From Diphasiastrum complanatum (lineage: Eukaryota; Streptophyta; Lycopodiopsida; Lycopodiales; Lycopodiaceae): 64,000 bases of DNA. Under the pieces are notes generated by a model. It worked only from the letters and a program-made list of their open reading frames with translations, made no database searches and was not told where the DNA came from. This document shows, in pieces, positions 26,750 to 40,921 of the stretch (its first letter is position 1; every line of letters begins with the position of its first letter). Location of the stretch: contig CM055107.1 of assembly GCA_029204225.1 (NCBI GenBank), positions 5,740,873 to 5,804,872 on the forward strand. Direction: 5' to 3'. Both the position numbers and the translations under genes were made by a program.

Positions 26750-29395
26750 GACGTCAAATCAACCTCGACTGTACAATGACGGGCAACATAAGAGTATTCA
26801 GGCAGTAACTGTGGTCCAATCGAATTTGTTTGTTCTGCCAGGCGGGATATTTGAAAATCATGAAAATTTGGTCGGAAAAGTTAAATACAATTTCCGTCCG
26901 TCAACCATTGTTACAGTTTGTCACAGATGGACACCATTCATTGGGACACATAAGCGTGTTGATCCGTGTTGACCATGAACTTATTACCATACAGGTAATG
27001 TCTCCATGATTTCAATGCATGGATCACCACAAACAGTTCTTTTTCTTGCGTGGTATATCTGACCTGCACATCAATTAGTTTTTACTTTCAAAGGAAACGG
27101 GCTGGCCATCTTGTAAGAGAAGAACTCCAATAGTCATATCACTCACGTCAATGTTAATGACGAACGACAAATCTGGATCCACTATCCTCAAGACTGGAGC
27201 TAAGACAATTAGAAGCTTGAGTTTTTGAAAACTCTCATCTAAGAAGGACTTGGCTTATCTTTGCGACTTTTTACTTCTTTCAACAACTTGTTGAGAGGCG
27301 CAACAATCTTTGAATAATCTTCTGCAAATCTATGGAAAAACACAGTGAAACCCAAGAACGACTTAAGTTCACGGACCGTTTGAGGAATTGGCCATTCCAC
27401 TACCGTCTTCAACTTTTCCTCATCAATCTTGATCCCAAAAGAGGTGACCTTATGACCAAGGTAAAGAAGTTCCTTTTTAAAGAATTCGCACTTTGATTCC
27501 TTTGCGTAAAGCTTCTCTTGTCTTAAGATATGTAAGACAGTACGAAGATGCTTAACATGCTCTTTGAGTGTTCTATTGGAGATCAAAATATCATCCAGAA
27601 ACACTACTACAAACTTTCCCAAATATGGACAAAATAAATCGTTCATCATTTGCTGAAAAGTTGCGGGAGCATTGGTTAATCCAAAGGGAAAAACTAAAAA
27701 CTTGTAGTGGGCAAATCTGGTCTTGAAACCGGTCTTAGATACATCTTCCGAATGTATCCTGATTTGATGGTATCTCGTACGTAGATCAATCTTCGTGAAG
27801 TATTTACCTCCATTTAACCGATCTATGAGATCATCCATCCTGGGCAACAAATATTTATTTTTTAGAGTAAGTTTGTTCAGACCCTTGTAATCTACACATA
27901 ACCGGAAACTCCCATCTTTCTTGTTCTTAAGAAGGACACGGGTGCTCCCCATGGACACTTACTTGGTCTGATGTGCCCCATCCTAAGATATTTCTTGATT
28001 TGCCTAGCCACTTCCTCCTCTTCCTTTTGACTAAACCTGTAAGGTTGTCTGAAGATAGGATGACTAGTCGATAATAGATCTATCTTATGGTCCACTGATC
28101 GAGCGGGTGGTAGTCTGTAAGGTAGTAGTAATTTACCAAATTCTTGTTTTAAATCTTGTAGTAACTATTGTTCCTGATGTAAATTTTCAGTGTTAAAATA
28201 GGAAAACACATTCACATCAGCAACATCATAATGTAGACAAAATTTTAAAACCAACTGAAAAAGTTCATAATCAGAATCTTGAAGTTTTTCTGTTAACTCA
28301 ACCGAGGAAGTCATCGGAGATGGCAATACATCAACCTCTCTAGAAATAGAGACTATTTAATCAAACTTATTTTTAAATACCAAAGTACGGTTTTTGAAAT
28401 CTATTTCTAATGAATGAGATTTATCGAAAAACCATTTATAACCCAAGATTACATCAGTTCTATCTAGATTTATGACATGGAAATCGAGCGGCTCAATATG
28501 ATCCTGCATCCGAAGCTCTAAATTTGAAACTTTTACATCCCAAATTTTTGTGTCCGACCCCGAGGCAAGGTGGGCCACATATCGGTGATCGCTAGCCATG
28601 GTGGGCACCCGAAGCTTCTGCACAAGTCGAGCATTTAAAAAATTGTGAGTACTTCCGGTTCTAATAGTAGATTTACGTCTTTTTCTAAAATTTTGCCTCT
28701 CACACGAAACAATTGATCAGGCTTGAAAAGAAAGTGTACTAAAATTACAAGTACAATCACAATCATTCAATAGATTGACTTCCAATTTACATGGCGGTAA
28801 ATCCACTCCCATGAAACTTGATGACTTAGTTTTCCATTCAGGGCACTGCTTAGCATGGTGCCCAGGTCTATTGCAGAGAATACATAATTTTTCTTTAATT
28901 GCTGCCAACCGTGCTTTGTCTTTTACCACTAGTTTTCTTTTGTTATTTTTCTTCTTAGATTGTTGGTGCGCCTCAGCTTCCAGCTCATCAAAAAATTGCT
29001 TCTTCTACTTGTTTTTTGATTTTTCCATTTTAAGTTTCGGGGCTGTTTGGTCATGTGTGTTTTTTCTCGAGGCAACAACGGTGCTATCATAGGCCTTAGC
29101 CACCTGGCCAACATCTTCCAAGGTTTGGAGGATATTTCGTTTGCACTCGTTTTGATAATCGGTTGACAGTCCCTAAATGAACCACCATTGAGCCAACTTC
29201 CTATATAAAAGCGGCAACTTGGCCAAAAAAATTCCAAGAGATCCTGGACATAGGTGTCCAATTCTCGGTTGCCATTTTGCAGTTAATAAAACAAATCTAA
29301 AACTCAGAATCGTCTAACGTGATGAAAGCTTTACAAAATTCTTGCAGGAATTTAGCCCAAATCACTGGTTTCACGGGTAGTTCCCTCCACCACTA
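26750..29395 (-). pseudogene. Ty3/gypsy gag-PR-RT-RNase H pseudogene
   Basis: On the minus strand: gag 29395-28717 (RELDTYVQDLLEF; CCHC knuckle CILCNRPGHHAKQC), a retropepsin-like region 28623-28357 (DVILGYKWF), RT 28095-27239 (HIRPSKCPWGAP, FRLCVDYKGLN, FPFGLTNAPATFQQ, FVVVFLDDILI, LGHKVTSFGI, LKSFLGF), then decayed RNase H to about 26750 (NIDVSDMTIGVLLLQD). RT is nearly open, with one frame change near 27950. No LTR or integrase is seen: the right end meets a CACTA-like repeat at about 29400 and the left end meets the composite transposon. Confidence 0.93.
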
Positions 29396-29404
29396 GGAGG
29401 CCTT

Positions 29405-30060
29405 CACAACAACAACAAGTAGTCATTTACGACATAAAATCGCAAAAAACAATTTTGTCAAATTTTGGGATGTCAGAGGATCTGTCAAAAAATCTGTCGC
29501 AAAGTACCATGATGCTAAGTATCCATTTAAACTTATTCGTCACTGAATTCATGATGAAAAGTGCCAATTTGACACGCCGAAATCCAACATATCTTCCTTT
29601 CCGGCTACCGGATTGTAATTCACATTCGATGTCGGATTCCGTTATAGCAAATACATGTCGAAAACTGACGTACAATTGTCGCCACGCAACAATCATTTGG
29701 GGACGCCGCATGGAAGATGACAATACACGTGGGTGGAATCGACACATTTTCCCAATGTCGGAATCCTACACCTTTGCAGATTTTTGACGCATAGAGGACA
29801 TTTTTAAACCTATTGGAAATTTTCGACGTCTGTTCGACATGAGTTAATAAACAGGATGTCGGAATCCGATAGATTTTACTAGTGTCGGAATCCGACATCC
29901 TTTGTAAATTTTCAACGCATAGAGAACATTTTTAAAGATGTCGGAAATGTCCGACATCTCTCCGACATCTATTTTAGGACTAAAATGGATGTCGAAATCC
30001 GACATTGCAAAAAAAATTAAAAAGAAATTTGATTGTATTTGGCGCACAGTTTATGTGCGC
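29405..30060. mobile_element. CACTA-like subterminal repeat region (fragment)
   Basis: It starts CACAACAACAACAAGTAGTC, like the ends of plant CACTA transposons. It holds at least eight copies of a near-palindrome ATGTCGGAATCCGACAT or halves of it (29629, 29755, 29857, 29883, 29938, 29990). A TGCGC-rich inverted pair lies near 30040-30060. Subterminal repeats of this kind are typical of CACTA elements. A matching right end was not found, so it is a fragment interrupting gypsy gag. Confidence 0.55.
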
Positions 30061-30200
30061 AATTTTTTGAGAATATGATCAAAGCTGGTGAGATGCTACA
30101 TTGAGTTCAACTATCGATTCCTTGATACAATTGGTGTTTTAAAATGAGGTTAGTGATCATGAGTCATGTTTTTACCAATCCTATTCTTTCTCTAGCATAA

Positions 30201-30203
<3 letters not shown>

Positions 30204-30276
<73 letters not shown>
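30204..30276. repeat. (CT)n microsatellite
   Basis: Uninterrupted CT dinucleotides, about 36 units. Confidence 0.97.
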
Positions 30277-30279
<3 letters not shown>

Positions 30280-31035
30280 CTTTTCAAGCATGCATGTGAT
30301 AGATGTTCATAATGTAATGCGGTCGGTCATAAGATCTAAGCTGTCTTTAATTGAATTAAGCGTTATGCGTACCATGGATGATGATTTCATTATTGAAAGA
30401 AGTTTTAAAAAGTCCAACAACTTTGAAACGTTTTCTCTGAACAAGTTTGAAATGTTTTTTTGCATTTTAGGGTTCATTCACAACTTCACTTGCGAATTAA
30501 CTAAGTGGATAGCAAATAGATATAATTTAGGGCATATAATGAAAATAATCAAAGAGCATGTAATGAATCTAACCTATGTTTCAAGCATATGAAAATTACA
30601 ATCCATTCAATCACAAATCAAAATCATTGAAATTTGAATTTTATACCAAAATTCAGACGTTATATTACATAATGTTGTGAGACTTTCTATCTCATGTACA
30701 ATACATCGCGATGATATACATATATCCAAAAATAAAAACAAAAATAAAAACTACACTATATTACAACTACTACTCCTCGTCAGAGGCATTGTCGTCATAT
30801 TACCATGACCCATAGATGCCACATGCTCTACATCTGGAGCTGGCTCTGCACATGCCTGCATCAACACAAACAACAAATATGACAAAGGTAAGCTTTTGAC
30901 TAGAGATCAATCTACTGATGATATATGCATATAAATAAATTTGGTGGACACAATGATGAATATAACTCACTATGGGGTGGATGCCTCTACCACCAAATTG
31001 GTGTATGAATCGCGAAATGCAATTTCATACTCGGC
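30277..31035. other. No recognised gene; one unexplained 100-codon frame
   Basis: 30290-30592 (plus) is an open frame of 100 codons (MHVIDVHNVM ..., HNFTCELTKWIANRY) with no recognisable motif; it could be the remnant of a transposon exon. The rest is AT-rich. Confidence 0.3.
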
Positions 31036-31275
31036 CAACTAGTAGATTGGCATGCTAAGAATCAATCTACGGATGATGTTATGCGAGTACCAAGTGACTC
31101 ACCTACGTGGAAACATATTGATGAGCAATGGCCCGAGCTAAAAAAATGAACCTCGTCATTTACAATTTGGTTTAGCAATGGATGGCATAAATCCTTTCGG
31201 TGTTCGAGCCTCAACATGGTCCACGTGGCCAGTTGTTCTTGTTAATTATCTAGGCCACCTCATCCAGTTCTCCAA
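31036..31275 (+). pseudogene. CACTA transposase (TNP2 / Transposase_21) fragment
   Basis: DWHAKNQSTDDVMRVPSDSP and TWKHIDEQWPEL are followed, after a one-base frameshift in an A run near 31150, by PRHLQFGLAMDGINPFG and STWSTWPVVLVNYLGH. This is the conserved core of plant En/Spm (CACTA) transposases (FGLCTDGINPFG in relatives). Only about 75 residues remain. It lies 1 kb from the CACTA-like repeats at 29.4-30.0 kb and may derive from the same element. Confidence 0.85.
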
Positions 31276-31484
31276 TGACTCACTGATAGACCCATACAAA
31301 TCCACCATCATGAGTTTAGGCCTACAACCATTAATTATGACCTTATACACATAAGGGCCCCAATTCCCTTATGGTCACAATTAACTTACGGGTTTAGGGT
31401 CTACTGATCCCTAGCCTGGACACGCTACTCGAGACCAGTCATGGGCATGACACTCTAGATCTTTGATATTTTCTAATCTTGGCC

Positions 31485-31660
31485 TCCACATACTCTTATT
31501 AGGCCTTCAGCCTTCTCTTGGTGGATGTATAGTTGAACCAGGAGAGAAAAACTCCTTCCTTGTTTGCTTTAGTCCACCTACTCTTATTAGGCCTCCAGCC
31601 TTCCCTTGGTGGACGTATAGATGGACCATAAGAGAAAAACTCCCTCCTTGTCTGCTTTAG
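31485..31660. repeat. Tandem duplication, exact 88-bp period
   Basis: 31485-31572 and 31573-31660 align without gaps and differ at about ten positions. Each starts TCCACMTACTCTTATTAGGC and ends TGYTTTAG. Confidence 0.93.
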
Positions 31661-32604
31661 ATCGGAGAGTAATATCGGTTCTCTACATGAGAGGAATAGC
31701 AAAATCAAAGGAGGAGGATTAATTATGTAAATAAGTGATATGTATTGTTGTGGTATCGCTTTCTGATAATCTACATCCAAAATCATAAATGGCTCCACAT
31801 CCCAAACTGATAGAACATTTTTTTTGTTGATGGTTCTCAATAAATTTGAATAACTAAAAATGTAGAGTACTTTAAGTCTGTCTTTTGACCATTTTTCCAT
31901 GTATTTTAGACTTCATAGTGGAGTGATGATGTATTTTATGTTAAAGTTAGAGATTTAATCAATATTCTAGTCATTTCACAAGGTCTATTTCTTTCATACG
32001 CTTTAGTGACCTTGTGCATTTCTTTTCTCTACACAAGCAGAGATTAGAAAGGATGTAGACTCTCATTTTTTAACAATTTAAGAATTTCACATTTTGTAAT
32101 ATCTGTAAGTGAAGATGTCAAATATCAGAACAATTTTACATTTTCTTTTTATAATTCAGATTTTAGAAGAGGTTGAGAAAACAATCTCTAAATATGTGCA
32201 TCCATCCACCTCCATTCTTGATGCCTCCAAGATAGAATATGTAGTTGTAAATATATTTTTTCTCAAAATATTGTCCAGTTTTTTTCACACTGCAACTTTT
32301 TGTAGTCTAGTTGCGCCTCTCACCTCAAAATTCTGAGTTGAAGCAATGATATACTTCCAAAGTGAGTGTTTAATACTTGAGGCTTTACATGTATGGTTTG
32401 AAAAAAATCTACATGTTTTTGCTGCTCCTATTTCATGTCTTGCCAGAAAGCTTTTCATCCTTTAATATTTTTACATGTCCCTTGGGGAATCTTGCTTTTG
32501 ATAGAACATCTTCTAATCTATAGATAGCTTGTTTGAGAATGACATTGGCTTGTTATTCCAAGCCTATAATATGTGAAAGTAAACAAGTTTGTCTATTATC
32601 ATTT
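31661..32604. other. No recognisable gene
   Basis: AT-rich, with several short frames of no recognisable family. Confidence 0.4.
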
Positions 32605-33200
32605 CCTCTACATGAAGAGTACAAATATGTATATTTTTTCTAAAGGAATCAGCAAAAAATCTGGTTCTAGATTTTCTCTCTTTATATTTGTGCTTCTTGT
32701 AACATCTTTTTCCATTTTCATGTAGTATATACAAGGATGCTTAGATGTAGCTCCATGAGACACGTTGTACATGTATTTTAAAGTTTTCAAATCACTTGCC
32801 AAATGCCATTCCAATTTTGTGTATATCAACACTTGAAAAAAAATTAACAAATACATTTAAAGTGACAAACCAACTTAATCGAAATGTTTTTGACCCTATA
32901 CTTATCTTCAATTTTTTTTTACATCATTAAACAACTTACAACGAAATGATTATCATGGTGCAATATTAGGAGTAATCCATTCATCACTACTAAAACTAGG
33001 TAATGGAATAGGCTGAATTTGTCCAAAACTCTTTTGCCAATCTAAAATATACATGAAATCATAAAAAATATTCCACAGTCAGAGAGATCTTTTGCAGTTC
33101 TTCCCTTATATTGCAATTATCCAATATCAGAGTGTATTACATCTAGGACACCTGCAAGAGATTCGATTAGCTCTCATTCATTCATTTTTTATGGGTATAG
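32605..33200 (-). pseudogene. Chimeric fragment of transposon genes B and A
   Basis: From 33200 leftwards the sequence is gene B exon 2 (SLAGVLDVIHSDIG, LQYKGRTAKDLSD) with stops and a frameshift, then the start of the following gene B intron (recognisable as TTAAGTTGGTTT at about 32880). At about 32840 it switches to the gene A block WHLASDLKTLKYMYN, HGATSKHPCIYYM. In the other gene B copies this intron leads to the CKDL exon instead. The second Cys of HPCxYC is Tyr here. Confidence 0.7.
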
Positions 33201-33537
33201 ACACTTAGCTAGAGTAAGATCCTTAACCATCATGAAGAAAAAAAGGAGCATATTTTGCATTGTGACTAAGTAGTAAGGGTGTAGGTAGGGCCCCACCATC
33301 CATTCACGTTGGAGAATGCTTGTGAGAATCCATCGTGATCTTTCCACCATCACTTAGCATTCTCCACTATTGGATAAGGGTGGGGCCCTCAATTATGGTG
33401 GGAAATATGTTGTTTAGAATAAAAAATCTCTGTTATCCACCAAATGAAAACCATGATAACAATACCATTCAAGGTACATTGCAAAAGTGGGACCCAACCC
33501 AAATACATCTTGGATGTAGAATGTGCATGTGTGCCCC

Positions 33538-35136
<1,599 letters not shown>

Positions 35137-35192
35137 CCCCCCCCCCCCCCCGTTTTTTTTTTCGTGGGGGGGGGGGGGGGGGGGGGGGGGGG
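35137..35192. repeat. Poly-C / poly-T / poly-G tract upstream of the host gene
   Basis: 15 C (35137-35151), G, 11 T, CGT, then 27 G (35166-35192). The C and G runs can pair into a hairpin; either alone could form a G-quadruplex or i-motif. It lies about 600 bp before the transporter start codon. Confidence 0.9.
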
Positions 35193-35786
35193 TGTGGCCT
35201 TGCTTTGCACTTTGTTTGAATAAAGCCCAATAAAAAATAATGATCAGTTGTGCGTTTTTCTGAAGCTGCTGCTTCTCAGGCTTTCCTGCGCTGCCTTTTT
35301 TCTGTTTTTTGAGCGACGATTCTTGCAGCTATTGGCCTGCGGTTGCCCTTTCTCGTACTGCTCTCTGCAACAGCAGTTTCATATTGTTGTTTAGATCTCA
35401 CCCTTTTCTTTAATTGTTCTGCTGTACTTCTGATGTGTCTTATCCAGTTGCAGAACACACACACTCACTCACTCGTTCATTCATTCACACTGTCTGTGCA
35501 TTTGTTCATGCTTAACTCTTACAAATTACAATAAATAATTCTCTGTCAATCCTCGGTTTACAATTAGCATTTCTTTCTGCTGTAATAATTAAGGATCAAG
35601 CATTTCCTCAGGTTTGTTTGGTTATAATAACTCAGATGCATTCTATGCGGGACTTGCTTTGACTATTATAAGCTATTTGATCAGGTTGAGCTTCATGTGC
35701 TCTCTCTAGTTGCTTCATAATAAAGTACTCATATGAGGCTGTAAAGGATCGGTAGCTTCTTGGGAAATCTTGTCCTCACCTGATTG

Positions 35787-38700
35787 ATGATGGAGTATTC
35801 AAGTTCCTTCTCCAGCTTCGGAGCTTATGGGAGAGCGGTGCTCAGAACTCCCACGAGATTGCGAAAGAGTATGTGGGCAGTTTGGAGTCCTGCCGAGGAG
35901 CTCACAGAAATCAGAGCACGTTCGGGAGCTGAGATGCAAAGAAAGTTGCGGTGGTATGATCTGGTGGCAATGGGAGTGGGAGGGATGGTTGGCGCCGGCA
36001 TTTTTGTGAGCACTGGCAGCGCTGCTAAATTATACGCAGGACCATCTGTTATTGTCGCATACATCGTTGCCGGCTTCTCGGCATTACTCTCAGCTTTATG
36101 CTACACCGAATTCGCTGTGGAGATGCCTGTGGCAGGGGGCGCCTTCAGCTATCTTCGAATCACTTTTGGTAAGCCCGGTTCCTTCTCAGCATCTATATTT
36201 CTTTGATCATATAGATCAGTTCTCTTCTATCCATGGTTGTTTTACCTGCATTTGTAAATCAATAGGTGAGTTTGCAGCCTATCTGGCTGGAGCAAATCTT
36301 ATCGCGGAATACGTACTCTCTAACGCTGCCGTGGCTCGGAGCTTCACTTCCTATCTGGCGACGGTGTTCGGTGTGGTGACTACGGATGCCTGGCGACTGA
36401 GGGTTCAAGGATTAGGTCCAGGCTATGACAGGCTCGACTTTTCAGCGGTTGCCATTCTAATCATGCTCACGCTTTTTCTATGCTACAGGTATTACTGCAT
36501 TCCATGCAGCCGACCAATTCTTTGTTTTTTAGGTAGTTGGCCCTGCACTATTTGATTTGGAAACAAGTTCAAGCTGCTCATCCAGTCAAAAGGATGTACT
36601 TGGCTCGTTTCTTTGAGGTTTTGGTGCATGACGTATTTGTGCTTGTAGGATAAGACGTTTCTTGAGATTCTTATTGTAGACTTTCAAGTCAAATTAGTGT
36701 CTCTGTAAGCAGCAGAGCCTATACGAACACAAAATACACTAACTAGCAAAAAGCTCACGATTGTAAGAAAATCTGGTTCACAATCTGTTGTTTCTGTCTG
36801 AAGTTTCCCAAATTCTGAGTGCTCAAAAATCTAATCATAAAAGAAAGATCTCTTGTGGTTCCTTTTGCTGCAGTAATTTGAAGTTCTACTTGGTTTGCTG
36901 TATTAACACGTAATCTTACCTGTTTTCACTGTGGCAGTACGAAAGATAGTTCCACCCTCAACATGGTGATGACCATCTTCCATCTTAGTTTCATCATCTT
37001 CATCATTATTGCTGGATTTGCCAAGGGAAATATCAGCAATCTCACCAAACCGGGAGTCCCTTCAGTTCCAGGGGGTTTCTTCCCTTATGGGGTCAAAGGC
37101 GTTTTCAACGGAGCGGCCATAGTTTACTTCAGCTTCATTGGCTATGATGCCGTCTCTACTCTGGCGGAGGAAGTGCAAGAACCAGCAAAGAACATGCCTA
37201 TTGGAGTTGCCGGATCTGTTGTGATTGTCTCTGTCCTCTACTGTCTAATGGCTGCATCAATCTGCATGCTTTTGCCTTACGACATGGTACTTACAATGTC
37301 TGTTTCGACGTACATGTTGCATCCACCTCATGAGAATTTTCTTTGCAGTTCATTTTCTCGAGTCATTTTGAAATAAATTCGGGCTTTTGCAGATTGATCC
37401 CGAAGCACCATTTTCCACGGCTTTCAAGCATGTTGCTGGCTGGAAATGGGCAACTAATCTGGTGGGCGTGGGTGCAACCCTCGGCATTGTGACCTCTTTG
37501 CTTGTGTCGATGCTTGGACAAGCTCGCTATTTGTGTGTCATAGGGAGAGCAAATTTAATTCCTTGTTGGTTTGCGAAAGTCAGTCCAACAACAGGGACTC
37601 CAATTAATGCTACCATCTTCCTTGGTAATCAGACCGACACCTTGAATCTAGAGTTTCTCTGCAGGAGTAGAAATTGAGGTTAAAGTGATATGTGATGCCA
37701 ACGAGAATGTGTAGTTTTATAACTTGCTTGCCGCGCGTCTGATAACGAAAATTGAATTAGTCTATAGTCATAAAGACTGCTATCAATCTCTTAGCTGAGC
37801 TTGATAAGGCAGCCTAGGTCCGAATTAACGGATTGTTAAATTGCAAAGATTGTCCAAGTGGATCCTTGACTAGCTTCGACGTCTAATTTCGCTGTCTAGT
37901 TATATTACAGAATAACAAGAGATTCTACCATCTGCATAAATTGCTAGAGCTTTGATGGCCTTTCTAATCATCTGAGTATTGACTTTCAGAGATAATAGCC
38001 GAAGACATCTGTGGAAGAAAATCAAGGGGGGAGAGAGAGAAAGAGAGAGAGAGTAAGAAATACCTTCGTAACTAACTAATGAATCCTTTAAATGATCGAA
38101 CGAAGCTGGACACTGAAGCCTTTATACGGAACGTAGAAGTGCATCTTGCTTTCAAAGGAGGGGGGGGGAGAGGCGGGCCGGTTGAACCTTGCACTAAAGA
38201 GACTTTGGATGCCAAGCTAAACAACTGAGCCAACCTTTGGATCTCAGAAGACTGCTTATAAAAACATTTTGACAAGCTTGTGCAACAATAACTAAGCATC
38301 TTGCATCTGTTGTTTAGCACAACTCTGGAAGATTGACCTTCTATGTCGTGTACTAAAATAGATCGTTGCATCACCATGATTTAAATAATTTGTTATAGCT
38401 AGGACCAACCGATTTTCTTGCTCAGTTGCATGGTCCCGACGACCTGGGACAGGAAAGCTCTAATATTAGCAACTCTCATATAGAGCCAAAATAATCGTCT
38501 GGGGAACAGGGACAATCAAAGACCGGGAACTTCTGTTTTAATAATGGCTCAAATCAGGAATCAGCATATCTATAACCCACGTTCCAATATTCGTTCTGTT
38601 GATGCGCAAGGAGGCAAGGACCAAAATTTTCTCTTGTCCCGAAATTGAACGGAATTTGCGATGATGTTGCTTTCTCTTTTCCTACTTGGCAGTAATCGAC

Positions 38701-39343
38701 AAATAGTTTTGTTGACCGTTTTCTTCCTTGATTTGTTGCAGGTTGCTGTACGGCAGGCATCGCCCTTTTTACGGAATTGGATGTTCTGTTGAACCTTGTC
38801 TCCATTGGCACGCTCTTTGTATTCTACCTGGTTGCAAATGCTCTCATCTTCCGGCGGCATGTAGTGGCCGGTGGCGTTACAAACCCTTGGCCTACGGCTC
38901 TCTTCCTTGCGCTCCTGTCCGTATCTGCGATTGGCTTCGTTGCCGCTTGGGGAAATAACTTCGATTGTTGGTGGGGTTTGATGATTTCCGGAGGTATGGC
39001 AATTGGTTTCACAACAGTATTTTGGATGAGGGTTCCGGTTGTGCAAAAAGGTGAGAAGTGGGAGGCACCTCTCATGCCTTTTCTGGCAGCCGCGTCTATA
39101 TTCTTAAACGTTTTCTTGCTGGGATCAGTTGACAGAAAATCCTACAAGCGGTTTGGAATCTGGTCTGGAATAGCAGTTTGCTTTTATGTTGTCTACAGCG
39201 TTCATGCCACCTACGATGCAGAAGCTCGCTCAAAAGATGAATCCAGCAAAATAGATTTGGAGCAGCTGCACACATTTGCAGATAAATCTTCTAAGTTCGA
39301 TTTGAAGCAGACAGAGGGATTACTCAAAATCAATCTTGGCTGA
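35787..39343 (+). CDS. CAT: Cationic amino acid transporter (plant CAT family), five exons
   Basis: Exons 35787-36168, 36266-36488, 36938-37286, 37393-37624 and 38742-39343, all GT-AG with phases that join cleanly to 595 codons, the usual CAT length. The product is an APC-superfamily permease with about 14 membrane helices that would import basic amino acids across the plasma or vacuolar membrane. Key blocks: helix 1 GVGGMVGAGIFVSTG (about 63-77), a helix-2 block ending FSALLSALCYTEFA, exon 2 GEFAAYLAGANLIAEYVL, exon 3 FIGYDAVSTLAEEVQEPAKN (the family signature), exon 4 SLLVSMLGQARYLCVIGRAN, and exon 5 NLVSIGTLFVFYLVANAL. The start is ATG at 35787; a second in-frame ATG follows at once. The hydrophilic N-terminus (about 55 residues) and C-tail are cytosolic by family. 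Introns are 97, 449, 106 and 1117 bp. No stop or frameshift: this is the only intact host gene in the window. The closest relatives appear to be the CAT1/5/8 group, but the exact member cannot be assigned. Confidence 0.95.
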
Positions 39344-40512
39344 GAAGATGAACTGATTCGTACTGAGAAAATCCGGTAAATTTTAAGAAACCGGAATTTT
39401 CACCGTCTGATCAATGTAAGCGCAAAGGGAAATCTTGGCTTTTTTGGGTGTTGGGGAGCGAGAGAATGGGAACTTGCATTTGCCTCTGAAGAGCATGAAC
39501 ACACGGCACATTGAAAAGACCTCGGATGACCATCTTTCCAAGTTCCAAAACTGTTCGGGATTGATGCTCAGCCACAAATATGACGTTCATCTACATTTCG
39601 TGGCTAATTAGTTACGCGTTACTGTCTCTAACGCTCTTGCTTTTTTATTATAACATCAATATTATAGAGCACAGTTTTGCTTTGAAGTTGTACCAAAAAC
39701 AGCTCGTATACATTGTAGTTTGTCACGGCAAAAGTATCGCAACCCTTAAAGTACTCGATCAAGTTTCAACGGCTGCGAAATACTTGTGGGCATAACAAGC
39801 ACCAGAAAATTGCAGCTGTGCATAGGTGAGTCAGGACTAGCTATAGATGACTAGCTACAGATGCTTCCTTGAGAAACAGCACTGCTGGCATACAGGTATC
39901 AGAAAGTAACTGATTATGAATAGAATACTTGCCTAGATTGTCAGAGTCACATTTGCGGATGCTATGGTTGCAGATACAACATCTTAAAACAACGATAAGC
40001 GTAACACAATCAAATCAACTAATAAACTCATCTTAGAAAGACTTATATCTTACATTAAAAGGCCAAACTTTAGAATTCAGATGAATATTTGATCCAGATT
40101 TCAAGCTAAAGAAATAAGGGGCTGGTGAGGAATTCCTTTTGTCTCCTTGAGGTAGTTACTCCGCACCATTGCTGTATTGAAGGCTAACCTTTTCCCTTAA
40201 AAGAATATTCTATGACAAGATACGTAAAAACTTGTCCTTCAAATGCAACATTGTCTATGAGAAAAAAAAATTTTGCCATCCTAAAAAAGACAAATACACA
40301 CTCAACAACCTTAAACAAACGCAATTTCACTTTTTGACTTAATGCAAATGAATTGCTATTACTCTATTTTATTGAAATTTGGCACCTCAATAAGTTTCTT
40401 ATGATCTTTTACTACTTGGCACTTGATATTAGAGTAGTTTTACTACTTTGGCAATTGCTAAACTTTTTTCAATGCCCACATTGCCCAAGAGCCTTGAGAG
40501 TTGCCTGCTAAT
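39344..40512. other. 3' flank of the transporter gene; no other gene seen
   Basis: Contains the transporter's 3' untranslated region, whose end I could not place, then AT-rich sequence with no identifiable gene. Confidence 0.45.
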
Positions 40513-40732
40513 ATGTTGAAGGGTTTAAGTTTTTGCTTCCCTTCAATGAAGGGTATGATATTTTGTAGCTTTCAAAATGAAGAAATGTCAAAAACATATG
40601 CCCTTTTCACTTGAAGGATATAATGTTGAAGGGTTTAAGGTTTTGCTTCCCTTCAATGAAGGCTATAATATTTTGTAGCTTTCAAAATGACGAAATGTCA
40701 AAAACATATGCCCTTCACACTTGAAGGATATA
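40513..40732. repeat. Tandem duplication, 110-bp period
   Basis: 40513-40622 and 40623-40732 both start ATGTTGAAGGGTTTAAG and end ACTTGAAGGATATA, with a handful of substitutions. Confidence 0.93.
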
Positions 40733-40788
40733 ATGCCTTAACAAGCTGTCATTTGAAGGGCAACTGACACTACACGTTTATGTATTAT

Positions 40789-40921
40789 GGAAGGAGCCCG
40801 GGCACAGGCCATTCTGCCCGGTAAGAATTTCAAGAATTTTTTGGGCAAGGCCCGAAGGGGCTGAGCCTAAGTTTTTTTGGAAACCCGAACCGGGCAGAAT
40901 GGCCTGCGCCAGCCTCCTTCC
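40789..40921. mobile_element. 133-bp inverted-repeat element (MITE-like)
   Basis: 40789-40821 and 40890-40921 are inverted repeats of about 32 bp (GGAAGGAG ... GGCCATTCTGCCCGG). The spacer contains GGGGCTGAGCCTAA. A partial relative at about 44525-44620 shares GGGGGCCGAGCCTAAATTTT and a following AAATCAAGCAGAATTTC, so this is a dispersed family. Confidence 0.7.

Noticed and set aside
38072-38377. 101-codon minus-strand frame
   Set aside because: Lies in the fourth intron of the transporter gene and shows no recognisable domain.
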